Shown: positions 7,210 to 15,012, numbered from the stretch's first letter. The stretch is 25,810 nucleotides of DNA from Bacteroidaceae bacterium (GCA_021443405.1 JABUUA010000004.1:1-25810); one strand, 5' to 3'. The notes: generated from the letters alone by a model not told the origin. Numbers and translations are program-made.

Positions 7210-7523
7210 CCGCTGTCTTCGCCCGCACACAAAAGCAAGATTTCCCCGAAATTCCTGCACCGCTACTGACCTTCATGCAATGGAATGACCGATAACGTCG
7301 TTCCGCAACACGGCATAAAAACGAAGGTAAAACCAATGTCTCCCTCACGCGCGCGCGTATATATATAAGGTATAAGCACCGTTTCTGCGCCGAGCACTTA
7401 CGGCTTCGTTGGGGAGAGAGCAAAGCAACCTCCCTTCGTCCCAACGACAGAGTTTGGACAAAACACCACGACTCCCCGAACATTATACCTTATGTTCGGG
7501 GAGTCGCGTTATCTATTTCAAGT
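7210..7523. other. Convergent intergenic region thioesterase / pyrD
   Basis: 314 bases with no gene. It contains a 22-base alternating purine-pyrimidine tract (7346-7367), the ATAAGGTATA decamer (7365-7374), an 8-bp inverted repeat TCGTTGGG/CCCAACGA (7406-7413 and 7440-7447), and the long terminator hairpin at 7469-7506 whose loop holds the same decamer inverted. Confidence 0.7.
7469..7506 (-). terminator. Strong hairpin terminator after pyrD
   Basis: A perfect 15-bp stem (7469-7483 with 7492-7506, CGACTCCCCGAACAT) and an 8-base loop lie 17 bases downstream of the pyrD stop. On the minus strand the stem is followed by GGTGTTTTG, a short T-run. It could also stop readthrough from the thioesterase side. 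Confidence 0.75.
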
Positions 7524-8432
7524 TTATTCTACCGTTCCGATAATATCATGCACCGACGCAAATCCGTGGCAGTCCAGATAATCATTGATTCCTTGCGCCA
7601 CTTTCACCGTTATAGCCGGGTCGATAAAATTGGCCGTCCCTATCTCAACGGCCGAAGCTCCGGCCAGCAAGAACTCGACAGCGTCCGTGGCACTCATGAT
7701 GCCGCCCAGCCCCACGACGGGAATCTTCACGGCGCGCGCCACTTGATAAACCATGCGGAGCGCCACAGGTTTCACGCACGGTCCGCTCAGACCACCCGTG
7801 CCGATACTGAGCACGCGCTTCCGCTTCTCCGCATCAATGGCCATACCCATCAGCGTGTTGATGAGCGAAACACTGTCTGCGCCCTCGGCCTCCACGGCAC
7901 GTGCAATCTCACATACGTCCGTAACATTGGGCGAGAGTTTAACAATCAAGGTCTTGTGATAGGCTTTTCGAACCGCCTTCACCACACTCGCCGCCCCTTC
8001 GGCCGTAACGCCGAAGGCCATACCGCCCTGACGAACGTTCGGACACGATATATTGAGTTCGATGGCAGGAATGCGGTCCAGAGCATCAATGCGCGCCGCA
8101 CACTCGGCATAGTCCGCAGGCGAAGAACCGCTCACATTCACTATCATGTTCGTCTTTATATCGCGGATGGTGGGGTAGATGTGCTCACAAAAGTAGTCAA
8201 CTCCCTTATTCTGCAGGCCCACACAATTCAACATTCCCTTGGGCGTCTCGGCCATTCGGGGGTAGGGGTTGCCCTGACGGGGCTCCAAAGTTGTACCCTT
8301 CACGATAATGCCACCTATATCTTCCAAGTTGACAAAGTCCGCAAACTCAAGGCCATAGCCAAACGTTCCGGACGCCGTCATCACGGGGTTCTTCAGTTCC
8401 AACGCCCCGATGTTTACTCTTAAATCTGCCAT
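7524..8432 (-). CDS. pyrD: Dihydroorotate dehydrogenase B, catalytic subunit
   Basis: 302 residues. This FMN enzyme oxidises dihydroorotate to orotate in pyrimidine synthesis; class 1B works with the PyrK electron-transfer subunit and NAD+. Visible features are KNPVMTASGTFGYG (18-31), NCVGLQNKGVD, the active-site Cys region AIELNISCPNVRQGG, KLSPNVTDV, and the C-terminal FMN phosphate site GLGGIMSATDAVEFLLAGAS. The start overlaps the end of pyrK by 13 bases, supporting stoichiometric translation of the complex. Confidence 0.97.
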   Translation of the reverse strand: MADLRVNIGALELKNPVMTASGTFGYGLEFADFVNLEDIGGIIVKGTTLEPRQGNPYPRMAETPKGMLNCVGLQNKGVDYFCEHIYPTIRDIKTNMIVNVSGSSPADYAECAARIDALDRIPAIELNISCPNVRQGGMAFGVTAEGAASVVKAVRKAYHKTLIVKLSPNVTDVCEIARAVEAEGADSVSLINTLMGMAIDAEKRKRVLSIGTGGLSGPCVKPVALRMVYQVARAVKIPVVGLGGIMSATDAVEFLLAGASAVEIGTANFIDPAITVKVAQGINDYLDCHGFASVHDIIGTVE

Positions 8433-9199
8433 TTCAAATCCTCCATATTAAAGACGGGACCCTCCTTGCACACGCAAACGTGCCCTTCCTGCGTATCTTC
8501 CACACAGCACAGACAGGCGCCCACGCCGCAAGCCATCATATTCTCGAGCGAAACCTCGCAGGCAATGCCCGCACTTTTCGCAAACCGTGCCACCGCCACC
8601 ATCATAGGTTTCGGACCACACGTGCTTATGCGGTCGAACTGACGTTCCCTGAGCACACTATGTTGCGTCACGAAGCCTCGCTCCCCGGCCGTGCCGTCTT
8701 CCGTCGTCACAAACACGTCGCCTAAGCGTTGAAATGCCTCCATCTGCAACAAGTCGCCCTTACTTCGGGCCCCCAACAAAAAGGTGGGTCGGCATCCCAT
8801 AGCCAACATCTGGCTTCCCATATAAAGTAAAGGAGCCGTTCCTACGCCGCCACCCACCAGCAGAACACGCTCTGCCGACGTCGCAGGAAGCGTAAATCCA
8901 TTGCCAAGCGGAAGCACGGCATTCAACATATCTCCAGTCTGCAGGCGCGCAAACGAGCGAGAACCCTCTCCCACCGTCTGGATAAGGAACCAAACTTCAT
9001 TGGCCGTCACATCCACAAAGTTTATACTGATAGGGCGGCGCAAAAACGTGTTTGGGGCCAAATCTGCTCGCAACTGAGCAAACTGGCCCGGACGCATCTC
9101 CGGCAACGGCCCGGCAGGATTGGTCGCGCGCAGCAGCACATAGCGCTCATGAAGGCGCTCCACGCTCACAATGCGCAAATCTATTATTTCTTTCTTCAT
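8420..9199 (-). CDS. pyrK: Dihydroorotate dehydrogenase B, electron-transfer subunit
   Basis: 259-residue FAD and 2Fe-2S subunit that passes electrons from PyrD to NAD+. It has the FAD motif RRPISI, the NAD-side VLLVGGGVGTAPLLYMG, then CGPKPMM. The C-terminal cysteine cluster lies in MMACGVGACLCCVEDTQEGH and VCVCKEGPVF. The start MKKEIIDLRIVSVERL fits the family; a longer frame reaching 9310 overlaps the XRE gene and is rejected. The leader between 9200 and 9230 carries CATACCTTAT just upstream of the ATG and no convincing promoter, so it is probably co-transcribed with the XRE gene. Confidence 0.96.
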   Translation of the reverse strand: MKKEIIDLRIVSVERLHERYVLLRATNPAGPLPEMRPGQFAQLRADLAPNTFLRRPISINFVDVTANEVWFLIQTVGEGSRSFARLQTGDMLNAVLPLGNGFTLPATSAERVLLVGGGVGTAPLLYMGSQMLAMGCRPTFLLGARSKGDLLQMEAFQRLGDVFVTTEDGTAGERGFVTQHSVLRERQFDRISTCGPKPMMVAVARFAKSAGIACEVSLENMMACGVGACLCCVEDTQEGHVCVCKEGPVFNMEDLKWQI

Positions 9200-9230
9200 A
9201 TATATAAATAAGGTATGACCATAGAAACCT

Positions 9231-9722
9231 TTACTTGTTCGGGAATACTTCGTAGGTACCGTCATCGAAAAAGATGCGAATCTCCGTAATCTTTCGTTGT
9301 GGTTTGTCAATATATTTAACCACCTCTTTCGGGATGATAGTGGGATGCTCCGGCTCTTTCTCGGGCATCTTCACCGGATCAACCCGGCGCACAGGTGCTG
9401 GCGTATAATCCGTACCAAAGAAATCTTGCTGGTCAAGCGACGTGGAAACTGCAGGAGTAGCCGCAGACGTTTCCGGCGTTTCTCCAGATTCCTGGGCACT
9501 ATTCTGAGCCGGCGTGACACACGGCTCGCCGTCACCAAACACCAGCCATTGAAAACTATATTGGGGGAAATGCTTATACACAGCCTGACACTGTGGGAGG
9601 GTCGCCGTAGAACGACCATTCAAAATTCCTGACAAAGTAGATTGACTAATTCCTGTTTTCGCGCAGAACTCTTTTTGGTTCATGCCTTGTTCATCCATAA
9701 TGATGCGAATGCGATCCTTCAT
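9231..9722 (-). CDS. XRE-family helix-turn-helix regulator
   Basis: 163 residues starting MKDRIRIIMDEQGMNQKEF. The HTH (about 10-45) includes GISQSTLSGILNGRS as the recognition region. A Ser/Thr/Pro-rich linker follows and then a C-terminal strand segment KITEIRIFFDDGTYEVFPNK. A longer frame to 9812 begins upstream of the promoter-like TACCTTTG (minus strand, 9775-9782), so the internal ATG at 9722 is preferred. It lies 31 bases upstream of pyrK and could regulate pyrKD or itself; this is positional inference only. Confidence 0.85.
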   Translation of the reverse strand: MKDRIRIIMDEQGMNQKEFCAKTGISQSTLSGILNGRSTATLPQCQAVYKHFPQYSFQWLVFGDGEPCVTPAQNSAQESGETPETSAATPAVSTSLDQQDFFGTDYTPAPVRRVDPVKMPEKEPEHPTIIPKEVVKYIDKPQRKITEIRIFFDDGTYEVFPNK

Positions 9723-9774
9723 ACGAGCTAATATTTGATAGGGGATGACCCTATTATTGCGATTTATTTCTTCA

Positions 9775-9782
9775 CAAAGGTA
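9775..9782 (-). promoter_or_regulatory. -7 element upstream of XRE gene
   Basis: TACCTTTG on the minus strand matches TAnnTTTG. The TTTG element expected about 20 bases upstream is not clear. It implies a leader of about 50 bases before the ATG at 9722. Confidence 0.5.
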
Positions 9783-10168
9783 ACAAAAACAATTCACATT
9801 TACAATATTCATAATAGGAAATCACTTTGAATTCGCGCAATTCTCAATTCCGTATCACAAATTCAACAATTCGATATCAAAAGCATCTTTCTTCCGATTC
9901 ATAAATTCGAACGCAGCAAATCACCGAAATGTATCCTATAGCTTGCAATATAATTATTCATCCTAATTTATTAGTATATAATAGGGTAAAAGGACAATTT
10001 AGTACATAAATCCGCTAAAGTCAGTCCAAATTTCAATATCTTTACATATAAACGTGCACAGCATTTCCTTCTATCAGCACTATAATATTGGCATTTCGTT
10101 ATTTATATTATAGAAATCTGTAATAAGAATAAATCGATTTTATTATTTGTATTCATAATTCTCGTTTT

Positions 10169-10264
10169 GAAATTCTAAATTCAGCATCCCGATATGACTG
10201 TGCGAGCTACCAAATATTCTGTTATTCGAATCACTTTGATTTATTGTATCGAATTTAGAATTTC
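10169..10264. repeat. 14-bp perfect inverted repeat
   Basis: GAAATTCTAAATTC at 10169-10182 is the exact reverse complement of GAATTTAGAATTTC at 10251-10264, with 68 bases between the arms. It lies inside the AT-rich gap. It could be a long RNA stem or an insertion footprint; AT-richness raises the chance level. Confidence 0.5.
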
Positions 10265-10298
10265 GAAATCCGGAATCATAAATCTAAAAATATATTAA

Positions 10299-10320
10299 AG
10301 AGCCGTCTCGGCTCTCTTTT
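10299..10320. terminator. Rho-independent-type hairpin in the AT-rich gap
   Basis: A 7-bp stem AGAGCCG/CGGCTCT with loop TCT is followed on the plus strand by CTTTT; on the minus strand a TTTAATATATTTTT run follows. It may terminate amn-holA (about 160 bases past the holA stop) or an unannotated plus-strand transcript. Confidence 0.6.
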
Positions 10321-10478
10321 CAAGGCTCAAACACGAAATAACGGCGTATTTGCGTACAAACGTGCACGCGAATGATTCTGCGCGACGTTTAGCGCACCAT
10401 ATTTCCATATAACGTTCTAAGATTTAGAAAATAATGGATAAAAATAGATTCCCTATCGAGAGGTAATCTAGAGTAAAA

Positions 10479-11501
10479 TCAATGAAGAATGAAGAATATT
10501 AGCTCCTGAAGAAGCTCTCCGGGCGACGTTTTACAGCCCCCTACCCCCTTCGATTTAGCGTCAGTTTCACGAATTCGAGCTAATATATTCACTACTTTAG
10601 TGCCCTGGTAAGAACGACGGGCAGGAATAAGGGCTTGCTTGGCCACCCAAGCGTTCTTACCTAAATAGTCAGCAATACCTTCGTCGGACTGACTCGGCGC
10701 GTAGTATGCCAATAGAACGTCAGAGAAAAATCCGAACAACGAGGAAAGCACAGGCGGTAAAGCAAACGATTTTGGATTTGTGTTGAAATATTTTACTATC
10801 CTCATCGCCTTCTCTGCATCATGATGAGCAAGCGCATTTTGGAGTTCAATAGTATTGTAATCCTTACTTACGCCGGTTTGCTGTTCCACAAGTTCTGCCC
10901 CCACCCTACGGTCTCCCGCAGATGCCACCAACAACTTATCCATCTCACTGGCCAAACGAGATAAATCGCACCCCACATGGTCGCAGAGCATTTGCACGGC
11001 CTTTGGCTCGATGGCTGCGCCTTGCGCTTTCATATAGCTATTGACAAAAGCAGGCAGATGATTTTCATAAAGACGTTTCGACTCAAACAAAACGCCGGAT
11101 TTCTTAATTTCCGCCGCCAAAGCTCGCCGTCTATCCAATGTTCCATGTTTATAGCACAGGACGAGAACCGTGGTGGGACACGGATTCTTGCAATACGCAG
11201 CCAAAGAATCTCGGTCGCTCATGGCTTGGAATTCCCGCACCACTACTAAACGACGGTCGGCCATCATCGGAAATTGGCGCGCGATGTTCACGACATCGCT
11301 TGCCCGAGATTCGCCGCCATACAACAAGTCGTAATTGAAATCACGTTCTTCCGGCTTGACGACAGCCTCTGTCACCAACTTTTCTATGCGGTCGATGTAG
11401 TAATCTTCATCGCCCATCAGGCAGTAAACAGGGGCGAAGACTCCTGCTCTTACGCGCTTTTCTATCTCCTCGAAAGTTATGCCGTTCTCTTTTGTTGCCA
11501 T
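10479..11501 (-). CDS. holA: DNA polymerase III delta subunit
   Basis: 340 residues. The clamp-loader subunit that opens the sliding clamp. Features include VYCLMGDEDYYIDRIEKLV at the N-terminus (normal HolA start), RRLVVVREFQAM, FVNSYMKAQG, LCDHVGCDLSRLASEMDKL, and NTIELQNALAHHDAEKAMRIV. The ATG overlaps the amn stop as TAATG, so it is translated after amn. Length is normal for the family. Confidence 0.94.
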   Translation of the reverse strand: MATKENGITFEEIEKRVRAGVFAPVYCLMGDEDYYIDRIEKLVTEAVVKPEERDFNYDLLYGGESRASDVVNIARQFPMMADRRLVVVREFQAMSDRDSLAAYCKNPCPTTVLVLCYKHGTLDRRRALAAEIKKSGVLFESKRLYENHLPAFVNSYMKAQGAAIEPKAVQMLCDHVGCDLSRLASEMDKLLVASAGDRRVGAELVEQQTGVSKDYNTIELQNALAHHDAEKAMRIVKYFNTNPKSFALPPVLSSLFGFFSDVLLAYYAPSQSDEGIADYLGKNAWVAKQALIPARRSYQGTKVVNILARIRETDAKSKGVGGCKTSPGELLQELIFFILH

Positions 11502-12277
11502 TAGTAGTCGAATTTAAGGTGACGGACAGTCTGCTTCTCTTCCATAATCATCTCCAGTGCTTGGATGCCCATCTGCACATGATTTCTCACGTAGTTGGCC
11601 GTCACTTGATTGTCGCTTTCAGTAGTTTTCACCCCCTCAGGCGTCATCGGATTATCGCTGACAAGCAATAATGCACCCGTAGGAATATGGTTGGCAAAAC
11701 CGCACGTAAAGAGGGTCGCCGTCTCCATATCCACAGCCATGGCACGTGTCGTGCGCAGATATTCCTTGAACTTCTCGTCGTGTTCCCATACACGACGGTT
11801 CGTTGTATAGACCGTGCCCGTCCAATAATCATGTCCTAAATCGCGGATAGTGGACGAAACAGCGCGCTGCATCATAAACGCAGGCAGGGCTGGCACCTCT
11901 GGCGGGAAATAGTCGTTGCTCGTTCCCTCTCCGCGGATGCCTGCAATCGGGAGAATCAGGTCGCCTTTCTTTGTTTTGTTACTGATGCCGCCGCATTTGC
12001 CCAGGAACAGACATGCTTTGGGATGAATGACACTCAGCAAATCCATAATAATGGCCGCATTCGGGCTTCCCATGCCAAAGTTAATGATGGTAATCCCTTC
12101 GGCCGTAGCAGTGCGCATGTTCGCGCTATAGTCAGGACGGGCTATCCCAAAGTGCTCGCAAAAGATATCCACGTAGTTATTGAAATTGGTGAGCAAGACA
12201 TACTTGCCAAACTCCGAGAGCTCCCGATTCGTGTATCGGGGCAGCCAATTTTCCACAATTTCTTGTTTGGTTTTCAT
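11501..12277 (-). CDS. amn: AMP nucleosidase
   Basis: 258 residues, the short Bacteroidetes form lacking the large N-terminal domain of the E. coli enzyme. It hydrolyses AMP to adenine and ribose 5-phosphate. The phosphorylase fold shows INFGMGSPNAAI, LFLGKCGGISNKTKKGDLILP, the substrate segment AVDMETATLF, and LLLVSDNPMTPEGVKT. First gene of the amn-holA pair and divergent from the HsdR_N gene 34 bases away. Confidence 0.93.
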   Translation of the reverse strand: MKTKQEIVENWLPRYTNRELSEFGKYVLLTNFNNYVDIFCEHFGIARPDYSANMRTATAEGITIINFGMGSPNAAIIMDLLSVIHPKACLFLGKCGGISNKTKKGDLILPIAGIRGEGTSNDYFPPEVPALPAFMMQRAVSSTIRDLGHDYWTGTVYTTNRRVWEHDEKFKEYLRTTRAMAVDMETATLFTCGFANHIPTGALLLVSDNPMTPEGVKTTESDNQVTANYVRNHVQMGIQALEMIMEEKQTVRHLKFDY

Positions 12278-12293
12278 AAATTCATTACTTTTG
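12266..12293 (+). promoter_or_regulatory. Promoter of the HsdR_N gene
   Basis: TACTTTTG at 12286-12293 matches TAnnTTTG. TTTG at 12266-12269 lies 16 bases upstream, shorter than the usual 19-21. The ATG follows 18 bases after the box. The amn start on the other strand lies within this element. Confidence 0.55.
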
Positions 12294-12311
12294 CATCAAA
12301 CTACGAACAGC

Positions 12312-12761
12312 ATGCTGACACTCAATCTTCCCGAAGCCCCCTTGCGGTTAGTGTGCCGGAAGGACCGCACCATGGTATTCGACATATTGCGACACCGCTA
12401 CATAACGCTCACTCCCGAGGAATGGGTGCGTCAGCATTTCGTGCACTTTCTTATAGCACACAAGGGATATCCCGCTGCCCTGTTGGGAAACGAAATATCC
12501 CTTGCGCTGGGAGATACGAAGAAACGATGCGATTCCGTGCTTTACGACACGCAGGTGCGGCCGCGTATGATTATAGAGTACAAGGCTCCTCACATAGAAC
12601 TGACACAAAAGGTGTTCGACCAGATTTCACGATACAATATCGCGCTGAAAGTCGATTATCTCATTGTCAGCAACGGCCTTACGCATTACTGTTGCCACGT
12701 GGACTACGCCGCAGGCACCTACACATTCCTCCCCGATATCCCCGACTATTGCAATCTATGA
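12312..12761 (+). CDS. Solitary type I restriction HsdR N-terminal-like domain protein
   Basis: 149 residues made almost entirely of an HsdR_N_2-like nuclease fold. EEWVRQHFVHFLIAHKGYP is followed by the PD-(D/E)xK-like core: Asp in KKRCDSVLYD, then MIIEYKAPHIELTQKVFDQI with the E-x-K pair, and DYLIVSNGLTHYCCHVDY. No helicase, methylase or specificity gene is nearby, so it is not a working restriction system. Known in Bacteroidetes as a stand-alone gene of unknown role. The start at 12312 was chosen from promoter position; a longer frame to 12180 lies inside amn. It ends 9 bases from the convergent zinc-ribbon gene. Confidence 0.82.
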   Translation: MLTLNLPEAPLRLVCRKDRTMVFDILRHRYITLTPEEWVRQHFVHFLIAHKGYPAALLGNEISLALGDTKKRCDSVLYDTQVRPRMIIEYKAPHIELTQKVFDQISRYNIALKVDYLIVSNGLTHYCCHVDYAAGTYTFLPDIPDYCNL

Positions 12762-12770
12762 CCGGGCCAA

Positions 12771-13628
12771 TTACTCGGCCGACTCAGGCTTAGCAGCCTC
12801 CGCCTTAGCGGCAGCAGCCTTACGAGTACCGGTACGACGTGTGCGCTTGGGTTTCTCCTCAACAGGTGTATTCACCTGTACGCCTGCCAATTCGGGGTCA
12901 ACCATGATGCGACCGCAATATTCACACACGATAATCTTCTTGCGCATGCGGATGTCAAGCTGACGCTGAGGGGGAATCTTATTGAAGCAACCACCACAAG
13001 CATCGCGCTGAACATACACAACACCCAGACCATTACGGCTGTTCTTGCGGATGCGCTTGAACGCTGCCAGCAAACGAGGCTCGATAGTCAGTTCCACATT
13101 CTTGGCACGCTCGCGAAGCTTATCCTCTTCAGCTTTGGTCTCTGCGACAATTTCGTCGAGTTCACTCTTCTTGATGTCGAGGTCGGTACGACGGTCTTTC
13201 ACGTCCGTGGCGCAACGAACTTGCTCCTCACGCTGCACCTTGAGCGCCTCCTCTGCCTCGTGAATTTTCTTCAGATGAGCCTCGGTGTCCAGCTTCAGAT
13301 ACTCAATTTCCTTGCACAACGAGTCGTACTCACGATTGTTACGCACGCCATTCAACTGCTCCTCAAAGCGCTGAATGGAAGTCTTTGCACTCTCGATAGC
13401 GCCGCGACGGTCCGAGATTTCACGCTCCAAGTCAGCAATCTCGGTCTGAATCTTATCGATACGAGTCTCCAGACCGGCAATGCTATCCTCAAGGTCCTGA
13501 ACCTCCAAAGGCAGTTCGCCGCGCAAGGTTTTAATCTTGTCAATCTCCGAATTCAATGTCTGCAGCGCATACAAGTTCTTCAACTTCTCCTCTACGGTCA
13601 GTTCTGCAGGGTCTTTTGCTTTTGCCAT
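12771..13628 (-). CDS. Coiled-coil protein with C4 zinc ribbon (zf-RING_7/DUF164 type)
   Basis: 285 residues. A long antiparallel coiled coil (about 15-185, rich in E, K, L and R) is followed by a zinc ribbon with Cys211, Cys214, Cys235 and Cys238 (ACGGCFNKIPPQ ... VCEYCGRIMVDP). An Ala/Lys/Glu-rich tail (about 255-285) is low complexity. The family (COG1579) is widespread and poorly characterised, with nucleic-acid binding proposed. It starts 5 bases after the Nif3-like gene, so they form one operon. Confidence 0.9.
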   Translation of the reverse strand: MAKAKDPAELTVEEKLKNLYALQTLNSEIDKIKTLRGELPLEVQDLEDSIAGLETRIDKIQTEIADLEREISDRRGAIESAKTSIQRFEEQLNGVRNNREYDSLCKEIEYLKLDTEAHLKKIHEAEEALKVQREEQVRCATDVKDRRTDLDIKKSELDEIVAETKAEEDKLRERAKNVELTIEPRLLAAFKRIRKNSRNGLGVVYVQRDACGGCFNKIPPQRQLDIRMRKKIIVCEYCGRIMVDPELAGVQVNTPVEEKPKRTRRTGTRKAAAAKAEAAKPESAE

Positions 13629-13633
13629 TTTTA

Positions 13634-14392
13634 TTATAAGTATTTAATAGGGTTAGTGTCGATTTGTGTCACGAACAACGGCATCTCGGGAGCCACTTCC
13701 CCAATGATTGAATAAAATATTTCTTTCGTATATTGTTCGCTTTGGTAATGACCAAGCACTGCCAGTTGTATTTCCTGTTCGTGGCCGAAGAACTGATGAT
13801 AGTTCATCTCGCCAGTGACGAAAGCATCCGCTTCCTGCTTAATGGCCGCGTCAACAGCGAAAGCACCCGCCCCTCCGCACAAAGCCACGCTCTGTATGGG
13901 TCGATTAATCATCTCGTTATGTTGCAGACACTCCACGTGGAAGGCATCCTTCAAACGAAGCAGGAACGCCAATGAATCCTCTGGTTCGCGCAAATAGCCC
14001 ATCACGCCACCGCCCTCCATGGGAACTACATCCAGCAGGCCAATCTTCTCGGCCATCTTGTAACTGACTCCGTCCTCCGCATTGTCGAGGTTCGTGTGGG
14101 CAGCGTAAATAGTGATTTCATTCTGAATAGCGAGACGCACGCAACGCTCCACTTGCGTCTGATCCGTCACATGTCGTAAGGGGCGGAACAGCAGCGGATG
14201 GTGCGCAACTATCAAGTTACAACCAAGATATATTGCCTCTCGCACCACTTCCTCAGTGACGTCAAGACACAACAAAGCCCCTGATGCTTCCGCCTCTGTC
14301 AATCCCACTTGCAAGCCAGCATTGTCGTAGCTTTCTTGCAGGGGCAGGGGCGCGAATCGTTCAAGGGCGTCAATGATTTCCTTTATCTTCAC
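13634..14392 (-). CDS. Nif3-like dinuclear metal-centre protein
   Basis: 252 residues with a GTG start; no earlier start exists in frame and MKIKEIIDALERFAPLPLQESYDNAGLQ is the family's usual beginning. Metal ligands are visible in IVAHHPLLFRP (His64, His65), AAHTNLDNAEDG and, near the C-terminus, GHYQSE. This is the short form, without the inserted domain of longer homologues. COG0327 proteins have been annotated as GTP cyclohydrolase I type 2, but the function is not firmly established. A TAACTTTG promoter element lies at 14418-14425. Confidence 0.93.
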   Translation of the reverse strand: MKIKEIIDALERFAPLPLQESYDNAGLQVGLTEAEASGALLCLDVTEEVVREAIYLGCNLIVAHHPLLFRPLRHVTDQTQVERCVRLAIQNEITIYAAHTNLDNAEDGVSYKMAEKIGLLDVVPMEGGGVMGYLREPEDSLAFLLRLKDAFHVECLQHNEMINRPIQSVALCGGAGAFAVDAAIKQEADAFVTGEMNYHQFFGHEQEIQLAVLGHYQSEQYTKEIFYSIIGEVAPEMPLFVTQIDTNPIKYL

Positions 14393-14417
14393 GCTTCTTT
14401 CAGTATGATATGATGCG

Positions 14418-14425
14418 CAAAGTTA
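14418..14425 (-). promoter_or_regulatory. -7 element of the Nif3-like gene
   Basis: TAACTTTG on the minus strand matches TAnnTTTG and lies 25 bases upstream of the GTG start. It is tucked immediately behind the ribH terminator hairpin. Confidence 0.55.
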
Positions 14426-14430
14426 CACAT

Positions 14431-14482
14431 TTCCCCCGTTACTTGCAAGTTTTGCCGAGAAAAACTGCAAATAACGGGGGAA
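14431..14482 (-). terminator. Long hairpin after ribH
   Basis: An 11-bp perfect outer stem (TTCCCCCGTTA, 14431-14441, with 14472-14482) continues after a mismatch as TTGCA/TGCAA and, past a bulged A, GTTTT/AAAAC with a 7-base loop. It lies 25 bases downstream of the ribH stop and separates TPR-ribH from Nif3-zinc ribbon. No clean T-run follows on the minus strand. Confidence 0.6.
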
Positions 14483-14507
14483 TATACCTTATTATATATA
14501 GGGGACG

Positions 14508-14996
14508 TCAAATGCTGCGGCGGTACGCAGCCATCTTGATGGCGGTCACCGCACATTCGTCGCCCTTGTTACCCAGCGCTCCACCGCAACGGTCAAGGGC
14601 TTGTTGCAAGGTGTTGCAAGTGAGCAGACCATAGATAACGGGCACGGTGCCTTCAGTATTCAGTGCGGCGAGCCCTTGCGTGGTGCCCTCGCAGATGTAG
14701 TCGAAATGAGGCGTGTCGCCGCGAATGACGCATCCAATGGCAATCACTGCATCGATGGCCTGACGATGTACTAACCGTGCCGCCCCATACACCAACTCAA
14801 AGCTGCCGGGAACGGTAATCACCTGAATATCCTCCTCACGGGCTCCATGGAGCTTGAGTGTGCGCACAGCACCTTCGAGAAGAGCGCCCGTGACTTGGTC
14901 GTTCCATTCGCTCACCACGATGCCGAACTGCATGCCTTCGGCCGAGGGAACGGATTGGAAGTCGTAGTCGGAAAGATTATGAAGGCAACTTGCCAT
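14508..14996 (-). CDS. ribH: 6,7-dimethyl-8-ribityllumazine synthase
   Basis: 162 residues. It condenses 5-amino-6-ribitylaminouracil with dihydroxybutanone phosphate, the penultimate step of riboflavin synthesis. Motifs are GIVVSEWNDQVTGALLEGA, VPGSFELVYGA, AIGCVIRGDTPHFDYICEG (with the catalytic His) and PVIYGLLTCNTLQQALDR. It sits 16 bases after the TPR gene and ends in the 14431-14482 hairpin. Confidence 0.97.
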   Translation of the reverse strand: MASCLHNLSDYDFQSVPSAEGMQFGIVVSEWNDQVTGALLEGAVRTLKLHGAREEDIQVITVPGSFELVYGAARLVHRQAIDAVIAIGCVIRGDTPHFDYICEGTTQGLAALNTEGTVPVIYGLLTCNTLQQALDRCGGALGNKGDECAVTAIKMAAYRRSI

Positions 14997-15012
14997 ATTC
15001 TTGTCCTATAGA

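Larger units (their letters stand above)
9783..10478. other. AT-rich gene-free region
   Basis: About 700 bases, clearly AT-rich compared with the flanking genes and without any credible reading frame. It holds many GAATT/AATTC/TTCGAA-type words, a 14-bp inverted repeat (10169-10182 and 10251-10264), two copies of AAACGTGCAC (10050-10059 and 10358-10367), and a hairpin with flanking T-runs at 10299-10320. It may be an old insertion remnant or hold an untranslated RNA; nothing decides this. Confidence 0.6.

Noticed and set aside
9723..9812. N-terminal extension of the XRE regulator (193-codon version)
   Set aside because: The extension reaches past the TACCTTTG promoter box and adds non-family residues; ATG 9722 gives a normal HTH start.
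12312..12761. Part of a restriction-modification system
   Set aside because: Only the HsdR_N-like domain is present; neighbouring genes are amn, holA and a zinc-ribbon protein.
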